Positions 7,313 to 15,492 of a DNA stretch of 15,531 bases are shown here, one piece after another. Under the pieces are notes generated by a model. The model worked only from the letters and a program-made list of their open reading frames with translations. It searched no databases and was not told where the DNA came from. Both the position numbers and the translations under genes were made by a program. Every line of letters starts with the position of its first letter. The first letter of the stretch is position 1. Source of the stretch: Chlorobiota bacterium (GTDB taxonomy: Bacteria; Bacteroidota; Bacteroidia; Bacteroidales; JAADGE01); the NCBI GenBank assembly GCA_030592825.1, contig JAUVIG010000041.1, forward strand, positions 1 through 15,531, given 5' to 3'.

Positions 7313-9622
7313 ATGAAACAATATATAAAACATAATCCTTGGAAAATAATTGAAGAAGGATTATTACCCGAATATAATAAAGTATCTGAAAGTATTTTCA
7401 GTCTGGGTAACGGAAAAATAGGTCAAAGAGGAAATTTTGAAGAATATTACAGCGGAGAAACATTACGAGGAAATTATATATCAGGCGTATATTATCCGGA
7501 CAAAACTCGTGTAGGTTGGTGGAAAAACGGTTATCCCGAATATTTTGCAAAAGTATTAAATGCTCCGGATTGGACAGGAATAAAAATTTCAATTGACGGA
7601 GAGAAATTAGACTTACATACATGCAAAATAACTGATTTTAAACGTGTTCTGAATATGAAAAAAGGCTATTTCAGAAAACGCTATTTAGCTGAATTTCCTG
7701 ACGGAAAAAAGATAAAAATAAAATCTAAACGTTTTTTAAGTATTGTTAATGATGAACTTGGAGTAATTAAGTATTCCGTTGAACCTGTTAATTTTGAAGG
7801 AAAAATTGAAGTATTATCAGATATTAATGCAGATATAATTAATCAGGATTCAAATTATGATGAGAAATTTTGGGTTGAAATTGAAAAATCAACAACTGTA
7901 AAACCTTATGTGATTTCTGAAACAAAAAAAACATTTTTCAGGGTTTGTACGGCAATGGATGTAATTGCTGAATTTGACGGGAAAGAAATTCCTTTATCTA
8001 ATCTTAAAAAAGTTGAAAAAGAGAAATATGTCGGGATAAAATTCACACTTCCGATAAAAAAAGGAAAAACAACAAGATTGTTCAAGTTTGCAAGCATAAC
8101 ATCATCAATGAATTATGACATAAACAATCTTGCCAAAGAGGCTTATGACGTATTGGAATATGCAAACGATAAAGGTTATGAAGCTTTATTATACGAACAA
8201 GAAGAAGCATGGAAAAAGAAATGGGAAGAAAGCGATATTGTTATTAAAGGAGATATTTCTGCTCAACAAGGAATTCGTTTCAACATCTTTCAATTGAATC
8301 AAACATACACAGGTCAAGACGAACGACTTAACATAGGCCCGAAAGGATTTACCGGAGAAAAATACGGCGGAAGCACATATTGGGATACAGAAGCATATTT
8401 ATTGCCTTTTTATTTAAGCACTGCTGATGAAAAAGTCGCAAAACAACTTCTGAAATATCGTTATAATCATCTTGATAAAGCTATTGAGAATGGTGAAAAA
8501 CTCGGATTTAATACAGGAGCAGCACTCTATCCTATGGTTACCATGAACGGAGAGGAATGCCATAACGAATGGGAAATAACATTTGAAGAAATTCACAGAA
8601 ACGGAGCCATTGCATTTGCTATATTTGATTATGTAAATTATACCGGAAACAAAACATATATTGCACAGTATGGTTTAGAGGTTTTAATAGGAATTTCAAA
8701 ATTTTGGGCACAACGCATAAACTTCTCTGAAGAAAAACAAAAATATGTGATGTTGGGTGTTACAGGACCAAATGAATATGAAAACAATGTAAACAACAAT
8801 TGGTACACAAATACAATTGCCTGCAAAACAATGGAATATACGGCAAAATCAATTGAATATGTAAAACAAAATCATCCGAAAGAATTTAAAAAAATTATTC
8901 AAAAAACTAAATTTAATACTGATACAGAACTAACAAATTGGAAAAAAATATACAATAATATGTATTTCCCATATGATGAAAAACGTAAAGTATTCTTGCA
9001 GCAAGACGGGTTTTTAGACAAAGAACTGAAACCTGTTTCAACTTTATCACATCTTGAACGCCCTATTCATCAACATTGGTCTTGGGACAGGATTTTGCTT
9101 TCTTGCTACATCAAACAAGCCGATGTTTTACAAGGTCTATACTTTTTTGAAGATGATTATGACATTGAAACTATTCGTCGTAACTTTGATTTTTATGAAC
9201 CATTAACAGTGCATGAATCGTCGCTGTCTTCCTGTGTTCATTCTATACTTGCTGCAAAAATCGGAGACAAAAAAAGAGCTTACGATTTTTATTTAAATGC
9301 TGCACGTTTGGATTTAGATGATTATAATAATGATACTGAAGACGGTTTGCACGTAACAAGCATGGGCGGAACATGGATGACAATTGTAAAAGGTTTCGGC
9401 GGAATGCGAATTAAAAATAATAAATTGAGTTTTGCACCTTTTATTCCGGAGCAATGGCAATCTTATTCATTTAAAATTAGGTTTAGAGGTTCTTTATTAA
9501 ATATTGAAGTTTCTAAAAAAAGCATTCAAATTGAAAATGAAAGTAATAAAAATGTTGAGATAATTTTGTTTGATAAAAATCAAAAAATTAAAGGTAAAGA
9601 GGTTTTTGAAATGTTGTTTTGA
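7313..9622 (+). CDS. mapA: Maltose phosphorylase, GH65
   Basis: This 769-residue enzyme has the full GH65 plan. The N-terminal beta-sandwich opens with NPWKIIEEG and FSLGNGKIGQRGNFEE. The (alpha/alpha)6 barrel follows, with GGSTYWDTEAYLLPFYL and the HRNGAIAFAIFDYVNYTGN loop. The catalytic acid is Glu488 in VTGPNEYENNVNNNWYTN, matching Glu487 of the Lactobacillus brevis enzyme. The Lys601-Gln602 pair in CYIKQADVLQG, a conserved sugar-binding pair, is also present. The segment FYEPLTVHESSLSSCVHSI matches the phosphate-binding region. A small C-terminal beta domain closes the protein. The reaction is maltose + phosphate to glucose + beta-glucose-1-phosphate, with inversion, in the cytoplasm (no signal peptide). 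Trehalose or kojibiose phosphorylases are the alternatives within GH65, but the linked pgmB, maltose permease and amylases favour maltose. It lies 22 bp after pgmB. Confidence 0.9.
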   Translation: MKQYIKHNPWKIIEEGLLPEYNKVSESIFSLGNGKIGQRGNFEEYYSGETLRGNYISGVYYPDKTRVGWWKNGYPEYFAKVLNAPDWTGIKISIDGEKLDLHTCKITDFKRVLNMKKGYFRKRYLAEFPDGKKIKIKSKRFLSIVNDELGVIKYSVEPVNFEGKIEVLSDINADIINQDSNYDEKFWVEIEKSTTVKPYVISETKKTFFRVCTAMDVIAEFDGKEIPLSNLKKVEKEKYVGIKFTLPIKKGKTTRLFKFASITSSMNYDINNLAKEAYDVLEYANDKGYEALLYEQEEAWKKKWEESDIVIKGDISAQQGIRFNIFQLNQTYTGQDERLNIGPKGFTGEKYGGSTYWDTEAYLLPFYLSTADEKVAKQLLKYRYNHLDKAIENGEKLGFNTGAALYPMVTMNGEECHNEWEITFEEIHRNGAIAFAIFDYVNYTGNKTYIAQYGLEVLIGISKFWAQRINFSEEKQKYVMLGVTGPNEYENNVNNNWYTNTIACKTMEYTAKSIEYVKQNHPKEFKKIIQKTKFNTDTELTNWKKIYNNMYFPYDEKRKVFLQQDGFLDKELKPVSTLSHLERPIHQHWSWDRILLSCYIKQADVLQGLYFFEDDYDIETIRRNFDFYEPLTVHESSLSSCVHSILAAKIGDKKRAYDFYLNAARLDLDDYNNDTEDGLHVTSMGGTWMTIVKGFGGMRIKNNKLSFAPFIPEQWQSYSFKIRFRGSLLNIEVSKKSIQIENESNKNVEIILFDKNQKIKGKEVFEMLF

Positions 9623-9624
9623 TA

Positions 9625-9663
9625 AATTATTTGCCTGTTTTTTATCCTTTTGGGTAAATAATT
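9625..9663 (+). terminator. Stem-loop just after the GH65 gene
   Basis: AATTATTTGCC (9625-9635) can pair with GGTAAATAATT (9653-9663) over 11 bp with one G-U pair and a 17-nt loop containing a T-run. It begins two bases after the stop codon. There is no T-tract behind the stem, so it could be a weak terminator or an mRNA 3'-end stabiliser that separates the cytoplasmic enzymes from the amylase gene. Confidence 0.35.
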
Positions 9664-9741
9664 GGCTTATTATTCAGCCTGTCAGCAAATTAATTAGCAT
9701 ATTTTTCACCTTACACTAAAATATATTGGCTGATTATTTAG
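9661..9741 (+). repeat. Imperfect direct repeats in the GH65-GH13 gap
   Basis: ATTGGCTTATTATTCAG (9661-9677) and ATTGGCTGATTATTTAG (9725-9741) match at 15 of 17 bases, 64 bp apart. TAATTAGCA occurs at 9691-9699 and again at 9743-9751. The remaining bases up to the amylase start at 9852 hold no promoter I would commit to. Confidence 0.45.
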
Positions 9742-9851
9742 ATAATTAGCAAAATTACACAGATTTATTATAATTTTTATGATAAAAAAAATTACATAAT
9801 AATTATTATAGAGTTACTCTGTTGATAATCACATAAACTAAAAAAATCAAT

Positions 9852-12233
9852 ATGAAAAATCTAATTCCAATTCTGTTGCTGTCAATAATATTTTATGCAA
9901 CATCCTGTAAAAACAGTGAAAATAATAATGTTCAAGAATTCAAATTTTCTGATGAGAATTTCATAATCGGTCTTGCAAGCCCGATAAATCTTGAAACTGA
10001 TACAACAATAATTTTCATAAAAGATTATATTCCGCAAGATGTCGAGATTACAGGAATTGAAACACACGAAGCAATTCAGTATCAATTATCCGGTGACAGC
10101 TTGCAAATTAAATTAAAAATAATATCAGATGATTTGCCGAAGTTGAGTTTTCTCAAATTAAACGTTGGTTGGGTTGAATATTCAATATTGCTGAAAAAAT
10201 CAGAAAAAATCAAACATAAAATCACCTTTAATCCGAAAGGAAAAGAATACAGAACAGTTCAAATTAAAGGAGAAATGAATGCTTGGAACCCGAATAATAC
10301 AAACCTTTCATTAAATAAAGGTATTTGGGAAACAGAATTTGAAATTGAACCGGGAACTTATCAATATTTATTTGTTGTTAACGGCAGACAAATGCTTGAT
10401 CCGGAAAATCCGGAAAAAATAAGTAACGGAATGGGCGGTTTTAACTCTGTTTTAAAAGTCGGCAATGTTGATAAAAGTATGCTTCCTGTAATTTATACTG
10501 AAAGTTACGAGCCGAATGTCCTGAATATTACTTACAAAAATAATGTTACTGAATTATTGGTAACTTACCGTAACTTCGAACTTGACAAAAGTTTCTTTAA
10601 CTTAAAAGAAGATACTTTTCAAATTGTTATCCCTTCCGATGAAAATAAAAAAAACAGAGCATACATAAGAATATGGGCATATAATGATTACGGCATTTCA
10701 AATGATTTGCTGATACCGATACAAAACGGTCAGGTTCTGACAGATGCAAAAGATTTAACAAGAACTGATTTTAACTCCACTATCCTTTATAATGCTTTTG
10801 TTGACCGATTTAATGACGGAGACGCTTCAAATAACAGACCGACAAAAGACAGAGCAATACATCCGAGAGCAAATTTTCACGGAGGAGATATTATCGGTAT
10901 TACGAAAAAAATTGAAGACGGTTATTTTAAAGATTTAGGCATAAATACAGTTTGGGTTTCACCGATTGTTAAAAATCCGGAAAGTGCATGGGGCATGTAT
11001 CCAAATCCACGAACAAAATTTTCTGCATACCACGGATATTGGCCAATTTCATTTACTCTGATTGACGACCGCTTCGGAACAGAAGAAGAATTTAAACATT
11101 TGGTTGAAACAGCTCATAAGCATAATATGAATGTATTGCTGGATATTGTTGCTAATCATGTTCATAAAAATCATCCGGTTTATCAAAAACATAAGGATTG
11201 GGCAACAAATTTATATCTGCCCGACGGCTCATTAAACACCGAACGTTGGGACGACCACAGATTAACAACTTGGTTTGATGTTTTCTTACCCACACTTGAC
11301 CTTTCAAAACCGGAAGTTTACAATATGCTGTCAGACAGTGCCGTATATTGGATTGAAAAATATGATTTGGACGGTTTCAGACATGATGCAACCAAGCACA
11401 TTCCTGAAATTTTTTGGCAAACATTAACTCAAAAAATTAAAACAAGAATTGTCATTCCACAAAACAGAACTATATTTCAAATCGGTGAAACCTACGGTTC
11501 TCCTGAATTAATAAGCAGTTATGTGAATACCGGTCAATTGGATGCTCAATTTGATTTTAATGTTTATGATGCTGCGGTTGCGGCAGTAACCGGTAACAGC
11601 TCTTTCGAAAATTTGGCAAGGGTTTTAAAAACCAGTCAAAAATATTACGGTTCAAATCATTTAATGGGCAACATTACCGGAAATCAAGACAGAGGTCGAT
11701 TTATTTCATATGCATCCGGAAGTTTGCGTTTTGACGAAGATGCCAAGCTTGCAGGTTGGACAAGAGAAGTCGGTGTTTTGGATACTGTCGGTTATAAAAA
11801 ATGTGCTGTTTTAAATGCAATAGTTTCTACTATTCCGGGAATTCCGGTTATATTCTACGGAGATGAAATTGGGATCCCCGGCGGAAATGACCCTGACAAT
11901 CGAAAAATGATGCGCTTTGATAATCTTATCAAAGAAGAAAAGGAACTTAAAAACATTACAAAAACCTTACTGCACTTCCGTAAAAGCTCATTACCGCTGA
12001 TGTACGGAGATTTGCAAATAATCAGAGCGGGAGATGATGTTTTCATTTTTTCCAGAACATATTTTGATAAAACCGTTTATCTGATTATTAATAACAATGA
12101 GATTAATACAGAGATAAATTTTGATGCTTCTGAAAATAAGCTTAAAGCATTATTTAAAACTGAATTCACAATTAATAATAATATTATTAAAATTACACTT
12201 GAAGAAAATTCTTTTGAGATTTTGTCGAATTAA
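9852..12233 (+). CDS. GH13 alpha-amylase-family lipoprotein with CBM48-like domain
   Basis: This 793-residue protein has a lipoprotein signal ending YATSC (Cys19), so it is membrane-anchored in the periplasm or at the surface. Residues 27-115 look like a beta-rich N-terminal domain. Residues 121-200 resemble a CBM48/AMPK-type module (TVQIKGEMNAWNP, GTYQYLFVVNGR). The GH13 barrel begins near Tyr313 (YNAFVDRFNDGD). Region I is DIVANHVH (Asp431, His436) and region II is DGFRHD with nucleophile Asp512. Region III is IGETYG with acid/base Glu546, and region IV is TGNQDRGRF with Asp613. Region IV has Gln612 where most GH13 enzymes have His. Short C-terminal beta strands close the protein. The neopullulanase-like DRFNDGD motif suggests a maltodextrin- or pullulan-cutting enzyme, a SusA-like role. 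The exact subfamily cannot be fixed by eye. The 229-bp gap upstream allows its own promoter. Confidence 0.9.
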   Translation: MKNLIPILLLSIIFYATSCKNSENNNVQEFKFSDENFIIGLASPINLETDTTIIFIKDYIPQDVEITGIETHEAIQYQLSGDSLQIKLKIISDDLPKLSFLKLNVGWVEYSILLKKSEKIKHKITFNPKGKEYRTVQIKGEMNAWNPNNTNLSLNKGIWETEFEIEPGTYQYLFVVNGRQMLDPENPEKISNGMGGFNSVLKVGNVDKSMLPVIYTESYEPNVLNITYKNNVTELLVTYRNFELDKSFFNLKEDTFQIVIPSDENKKNRAYIRIWAYNDYGISNDLLIPIQNGQVLTDAKDLTRTDFNSTILYNAFVDRFNDGDASNNRPTKDRAIHPRANFHGGDIIGITKKIEDGYFKDLGINTVWVSPIVKNPESAWGMYPNPRTKFSAYHGYWPISFTLIDDRFGTEEEFKHLVETAHKHNMNVLLDIVANHVHKNHPVYQKHKDWATNLYLPDGSLNTERWDDHRLTTWFDVFLPTLDLSKPEVYNMLSDSAVYWIEKYDLDGFRHDATKHIPEIFWQTLTQKIKTRIVIPQNRTIFQIGETYGSPELISSYVNTGQLDAQFDFNVYDAAVAAVTGNSSFENLARVLKTSQKYYGSNHLMGNITGNQDRGRFISYASGSLRFDEDAKLAGWTREVGVLDTVGYKKCAVLNAIVSTIPGIPVIFYGDEIGIPGGNDPDNRKMMRFDNLIKEEKELKNITKTLLHFRKSSLPLMYGDLQIIRAGDDVFIFSRTYFDKTVYLIINNNEINTEINFDASENKLKALFKTEFTINNNIIKITLEENSFEILSN

Positions 12234-12252
12234 ATATTGAGTGCAGTTAAAA

Positions 12253-12335
12253 AAGGTGCAAAGCAACTAATTCTGCAAAAAACAAAAAGGATATCATGGC
12301 AATTTAACCTAATAATAAAAGTTGCTGTGCACCTT
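12253..12335. repeat. Long inverted repeat after the first amylase gene
   Basis: The 16-base arms AAGGTGCAAAGCAACT (12253-12268) and AGTTGCTGTGCACCTT (12320-12335) pair with one mismatch across a 51-nt loop. It starts 20 bp after the stop codon. No target-site duplication or transposase is visible. It may be a small palindromic intergenic element, a remnant of a mobile element, or the transcript end of the amylase gene. Confidence 0.6.
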
Positions 12336-12375
12336 GTGAACAATTTTTTACCTTTTTAAACCTAACTCAATAGTA

Positions 12376-12628
12376 TTAACTATGGAATATAGAGTGTCAA
12401 TTATGTAATTAACTATGGAATTTTTTCCGAAAACAACTGTTTTTCAAGAATAAGTATGGAAAAATATGAACAGATTTAGATGATATTGATTTTAATGAAA
12501 TTATTTAAACTAAACATTACCTATAATCAAGGTAAAGCGAATAAAAGGTATTAACTATGTTAAACGAAGTATCAAATATGATTTTAACTATGTTATTATA
12601 AGTATCTCTTATCAATTTAACTATGTTA
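12376..12628 (+). repeat. Phased TTAACTATG repeat array, 33-bp period
   Basis: Five exact TTAACTATG copies start at 12376, 12409, 12551, 12584 and 12617. The first two share ATTAACTATGGAAT and are 33 bp apart. The last three share TTAACTATGTTA and are 33 and 33 bp apart. Degenerate copies lie between the two groups: AATAAGTATGGAA (12449-12461) and TTACCTAT (12517-12524, 34 bp before the third exact copy). Within units a second weak match is visible: units at 12376 and 12551 agree at 22 of 33 positions, including AGT.TCAA. The array ends 13 bases before the -33 box of the next gene's promoter. It looks like an iteron-style operator array or a decayed tandem repeat, not CRISPR. Confidence 0.8.
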
Positions 12629-12641
12629 AAGTAAGAATACA

Positions 12642-12673
12642 TTTGCAATATTCAATATAAATATTTATATTTG
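12642..12673 (+). promoter_or_regulatory. Promoter of the DUF4143 ATPase gene
   Basis: TTTG (12642-12645) and TATATTTG (12666-12673), 20 bases apart, match the Bacteroidota -33/-7 consensus without mismatch. Transcription would start near 12680, about 20 nt before the ATG at 12701. TACATTTG (12638-12645) and TAAATTTG (12677-12684) are two further perfect -7-type octamers nearby, so the exact start could differ. The repeat array lies immediately upstream. Confidence 0.6.
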
Positions 12674-12700
12674 TATTAAATTTGTAAAAATATAATAATC

Positions 12701-13990
12701 ATGTTGCATAAAAGAAAAATATCATCAAAAATAATTGAAGAATTAAAAAAATCGCATGAAATTATTGTCTTATTCGGCACAAGACAAACAGGTAAAACAA
12801 GTTTAACGAAACTTATATCTAATGAATTCGGAAAATCTAAAAATACAATTTTCTATTTTGATTTAGAAGATAAAACATACAGAAACCTTTTTGATATAAA
12901 GAAAAGCGGAATTGAAACAATAAAGAATATATTAAAAATTGAAGGAATTGACATAAAAAAAAAGAACTTAATAATTTTTGATGAAATTCAATTATTAGAT
13001 GACCCTTCAAATTTATTAAAATTATTGCATGACCATTTTCCGAAACAAAAAATAATAGCAACCGGCTCATCAAGTTTACAGATAAAACATAAATTTACTG
13101 ATTCGTTGGCAGGCAGAAAAAAGACTTTTAAAGTTGAACCATTAAATTTTGATGAATTTTTACTATTTAAAGGTGAAGATAAATTACTGAATATCAGAAA
13201 TATAATAAGAGAAGAAAGATACAATAATAATCTGAAACACATTATTGATGCAGGCAAAGATACTTTTATAAACTTATTTGAGGAATACATAACTTACGGT
13301 GGTTATCCGGAAGTTGTTCTGTCAAATTCAAAAACTGATAAAATAAATAAACTTAAATCAATATCGAACGCATACATACAAAAAGATATTCGCGAATTTG
13401 CAAATATTGACAATATTGATGCATATAATAATTTGATTAAATATATTGCAATTAATTCCGGAAACTTGATAAATATTTCGTCTGTCAGTAACACACTCGG
13501 AATGGCAAAAGAAACTGTAAATAAATACATTAACCTATTAAAAGAAACATTTATTATTGATAAGCTAATGCCTTTTTATACCAACAAAACAAAAGAAATA
13601 TCTAAAAATTACAAACTGTATTTTAAAGATAACGGTGTCAGAAATTTGCAATTATTGAACTTTAATTTACCTGAAAACAGAACAGATAAAGGCATTTTAT
13701 ATGAAAATCATGTATTCAATACATTGGAAAACAATAAAGATGCTTTGATGAAAAACTATTTTTACAGAACACAACTTAAAACAGAAATTGACATTATAAG
13801 CAAAACCGAAGATAAAATAAAGTTAATTGAAGTAAAATCATCAGATTACAAGAAAAATGTGAGAGCTTTTACAGCTTTTGAGGAAAAATACAGTAAAACA
13901 CTGAACATAACCGGTAAAATTATAATTAACAAATCGTATTTTGATATAAATGAAGACATATCATATATTCCGGCTTATTTGCTTTATTAA
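12701..13990 (+). CDS. AAA_14 / DUF4143 ATPase with PD-(D/E)XK-like C-terminus
   Basis: This 429-residue protein has Walker A GTRQTGKT (26-33), Walker B LIIFDE (Asp94-Glu95), the ATGSSS sensor stretch and LAGRKKTFKVEPLNFDEFL, a sequence typical of AAA_14 ATPases. Around residues 254-292, NLINISSVSNTLGMAKETVNKYI reads as a winged helix in the DUF4143 region. The end carries EIDIISKTEDKIKLIEVKSS, with Asp364, Glu377 and Lys379 laid out like a PD-(D/E)XK nuclease-fold core. No signal peptide is seen, so it is cytoplasmic. The function of this family is not established. Three sampled 60-base rows contain 13-16 G+C, somewhat poorer than most amylase and GH65 rows I looked at. It separates two amylase genes, has its own promoter and repeat array, and seems unrelated to maltose use. 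It may be an inserted passenger gene. Confidence 0.85.
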   Translation: MLHKRKISSKIIEELKKSHEIIVLFGTRQTGKTSLTKLISNEFGKSKNTIFYFDLEDKTYRNLFDIKKSGIETIKNILKIEGIDIKKKNLIIFDEIQLLDDPSNLLKLLHDHFPKQKIIATGSSSLQIKHKFTDSLAGRKKTFKVEPLNFDEFLLFKGEDKLLNIRNIIREERYNNNLKHIIDAGKDTFINLFEEYITYGGYPEVVLSNSKTDKINKLKSISNAYIQKDIREFANIDNIDAYNNLIKYIAINSGNLINISSVSNTLGMAKETVNKYINLLKETFIIDKLMPFYTNKTKEISKNYKLYFKDNGVRNLQLLNFNLPENRTDKGILYENHVFNTLENNKDALMKNYFYRTQLKTEIDIISKTEDKIKLIEVKSSDYKKNVRAFTAFEEKYSKTLNITGKIIINKSYFDINEDISYIPAYLLY

Positions 13991-14011
13991 AAACCATATA
14001 AATTCAATAAC

Positions 14012-15400
14012 ATGAAAAAATCAATTTTCTATATCTTAATTCTTGCATTTATATTCAGTTCATGCAACAGTCAAACTAATGAAAAAAATAAAGATGTCAA
14101 AAATGACAGCACAAAACTGACTGTTTATCAATATCCTGAACGAATAAACAAATCAAACATTTACGAAGTAAATATCCGTCAATATACACCCGAAGGAACT
14201 TTTAAAGCTTTTGAAACTCATATTCCGAGATTAAAAGAAATGGGTGTTGACATTCTTTGGCTGATGCCGATTTTTCCGATTTCCGAAAAGAACAGGAAAG
14301 GTACAATGGGAAGTTATTATGCAGTTGCCGATTACAAAAAAGTAAATCCTGAATTCGGTACAGAAGATGATTTTCGAAACATCATTAAAACAGCTCACAA
14401 AAATGATATGCTTGTTATACTTGATTGGGTTGCAAATCATACAGGTTGGGATAATCCGTGGATTACAGAACATCCTGATTGGTACACCAAAGACAGCCTC
14501 GGAAACATTGTTTGCACAGTAGGAACTGATTGGACAGATGTCGCCGATTTGAATTACGACAATAAAGATATGCGTGCAGCAATGACAGATGCATTAAAAT
14601 ATTGGGTTCAAGAATTCAATATTGACGGCTATCGTTGTGATGTTGCAGGAATGGTACCGACAGATTTTTGGAATAATGTAAGAACAGAATTAGACAAAAT
14701 TAAACCGGTTTTTATGTTAGCAGAAGCCGAACAATTAGATTTACACAATAAAGCTTTTGATATGGGATACGCATGGAATCTACACCACTTAATGAATAAA
14801 CTTGCAAAAGGCAAAAAAAATGCAAAAGATTTAAGAGAATATTTTGAAAAAGCACAAGATGAATATCCTCAAAAGGTTAACAGAATGTCTTTTACTTCAA
14901 ATCATGATGAAAATTCATGGAACGGAACCGTATTTGAACGCATGCCGGAAAGTTTTAAAACTTTTGCTGTTTTATCTTTTGTTGTTCCGGGCATGCCGTT
15001 GATATACAGCGGACAAGAAGCAGGTTTAAATAAACGTCTGGAATTCTTTGAAAAAGATACAATTGAATGGAAGGAGCATGAAATGAAAGATTTATATACC
15101 AAACTTATTGCTCTTAAAAACGACAATAAAGCACTTTGGAACGGAGAAGCCGGAAGTCCTGCACATTTTATTAACACATCAAACAAAGAGCAAGTTTTCA
15201 CTTTCAAACGTATAAAAGATGATAACAGGATTTTAGTAATGATGAACCTTTCATCGAAAGAAGCTAAATTCAACTATATGGAAAAAGATTTTGAAAGATA
15301 TTATATTGAGTATTTTACAGGAGAAGAAATGTCTGTAAAACCTCATGAGCATTATATTTTGAAACCTTGGGAGTATAGAGTGTTAATTGAAAAGAAATAA
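14012..15400 (+). CDS. Small GH13 alpha-amylase-family lipoprotein
   Basis: A 462-residue GH13 enzyme with a lipoprotein signal ending IFSSC (Cys18) and a short charged linker. The barrel starts almost at once (SNIYEVNIRQYTPEGTF) without an N-terminal carbohydrate-binding domain. Region I is DWVANHTGWDNPW (Asp138, His143). Region II is DGYRCD with nucleophile Asp210 and Arg208. Region III is FMLAEAE, where Glu238 is the likely acid/base and Glu240 the less likely one. Region IV is the usual SNHDENSW (His298, Asp299). A short beta domain ends LKPWEYRVLIEKK. It probably cuts maltodextrins at the surface or in the periplasm, complementing the larger GH13 lipoprotein. It follows the ATPase gene by 21 bp, so it may now be transcribed from that gene's promoter. 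The subfamily and cleavage pattern cannot be assigned by eye. Confidence 0.9.
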   Translation: MKKSIFYILILAFIFSSCNSQTNEKNKDVKNDSTKLTVYQYPERINKSNIYEVNIRQYTPEGTFKAFETHIPRLKEMGVDILWLMPIFPISEKNRKGTMGSYYAVADYKKVNPEFGTEDDFRNIIKTAHKNDMLVILDWVANHTGWDNPWITEHPDWYTKDSLGNIVCTVGTDWTDVADLNYDNKDMRAAMTDALKYWVQEFNIDGYRCDVAGMVPTDFWNNVRTELDKIKPVFMLAEAEQLDLHNKAFDMGYAWNLHHLMNKLAKGKKNAKDLREYFEKAQDEYPQKVNRMSFTSNHDENSWNGTVFERMPESFKTFAVLSFVVPGMPLIYSGQEAGLNKRLEFFEKDTIEWKEHEMKDLYTKLIALKNDNKALWNGEAGSPAHFINTSNKEQVFTFKRIKDDNRILVMMNLSSKEAKFNYMEKDFERYYIEYFTGEEMSVKPHEHYILKPWEYRVLIEKK

Positions 15401-15435
15401 TTTATTAATTCTACTTTACGACTTTAAAAAAGTTC

Positions 15436-15465
15436 TTTGAAATATCTGCAAAATTACTATATTTA
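15436..15465 (+). promoter_or_regulatory. Candidate promoter for a gene beyond the right edge
   Basis: TTTG (15436-15439) and TATATTTA (15458-15465), 18 bases apart, fit the Bacteroidota pattern with one mismatch in the last base of the -7 box. It lies after the second amylase stop and points out of the window. What it would drive is not visible. Confidence 0.4.
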
Positions 15466-15492
15466 CGGTAATTATCATAATGTTTAATCGTG

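Noticed and set aside
12385..12402. Match of GAATATAGAGTGTCAATT to the end of the second amylase gene (15371-15388), 16 of 18 bases in the same codon phase
   Set aside because: A match this short is expected about once by chance in AT-rich DNA when all pairs are compared, and flanking bases do not extend it, so a decayed amylase copy is not supported.
12382..12601. Tiny ORFs starting at the ATG inside each TTAACTATG copy
   Set aside because: They are 3-14 codons long, differ from copy to copy, and most stop at once. Nothing suggests translation.
12376..12628. The repeat array as a CRISPR array
   Set aside because: The conserved part is only 9-14 bases, the intervals between copies are partly alike, the copies fall in two groups with an irregular middle, and no cas gene is present.
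14902..15273. 123-codon open frame on the minus strand inside the second amylase gene
   Set aside because: It is antisense to conserved GH13 sequence, including the NHD region, with no domain of its own.
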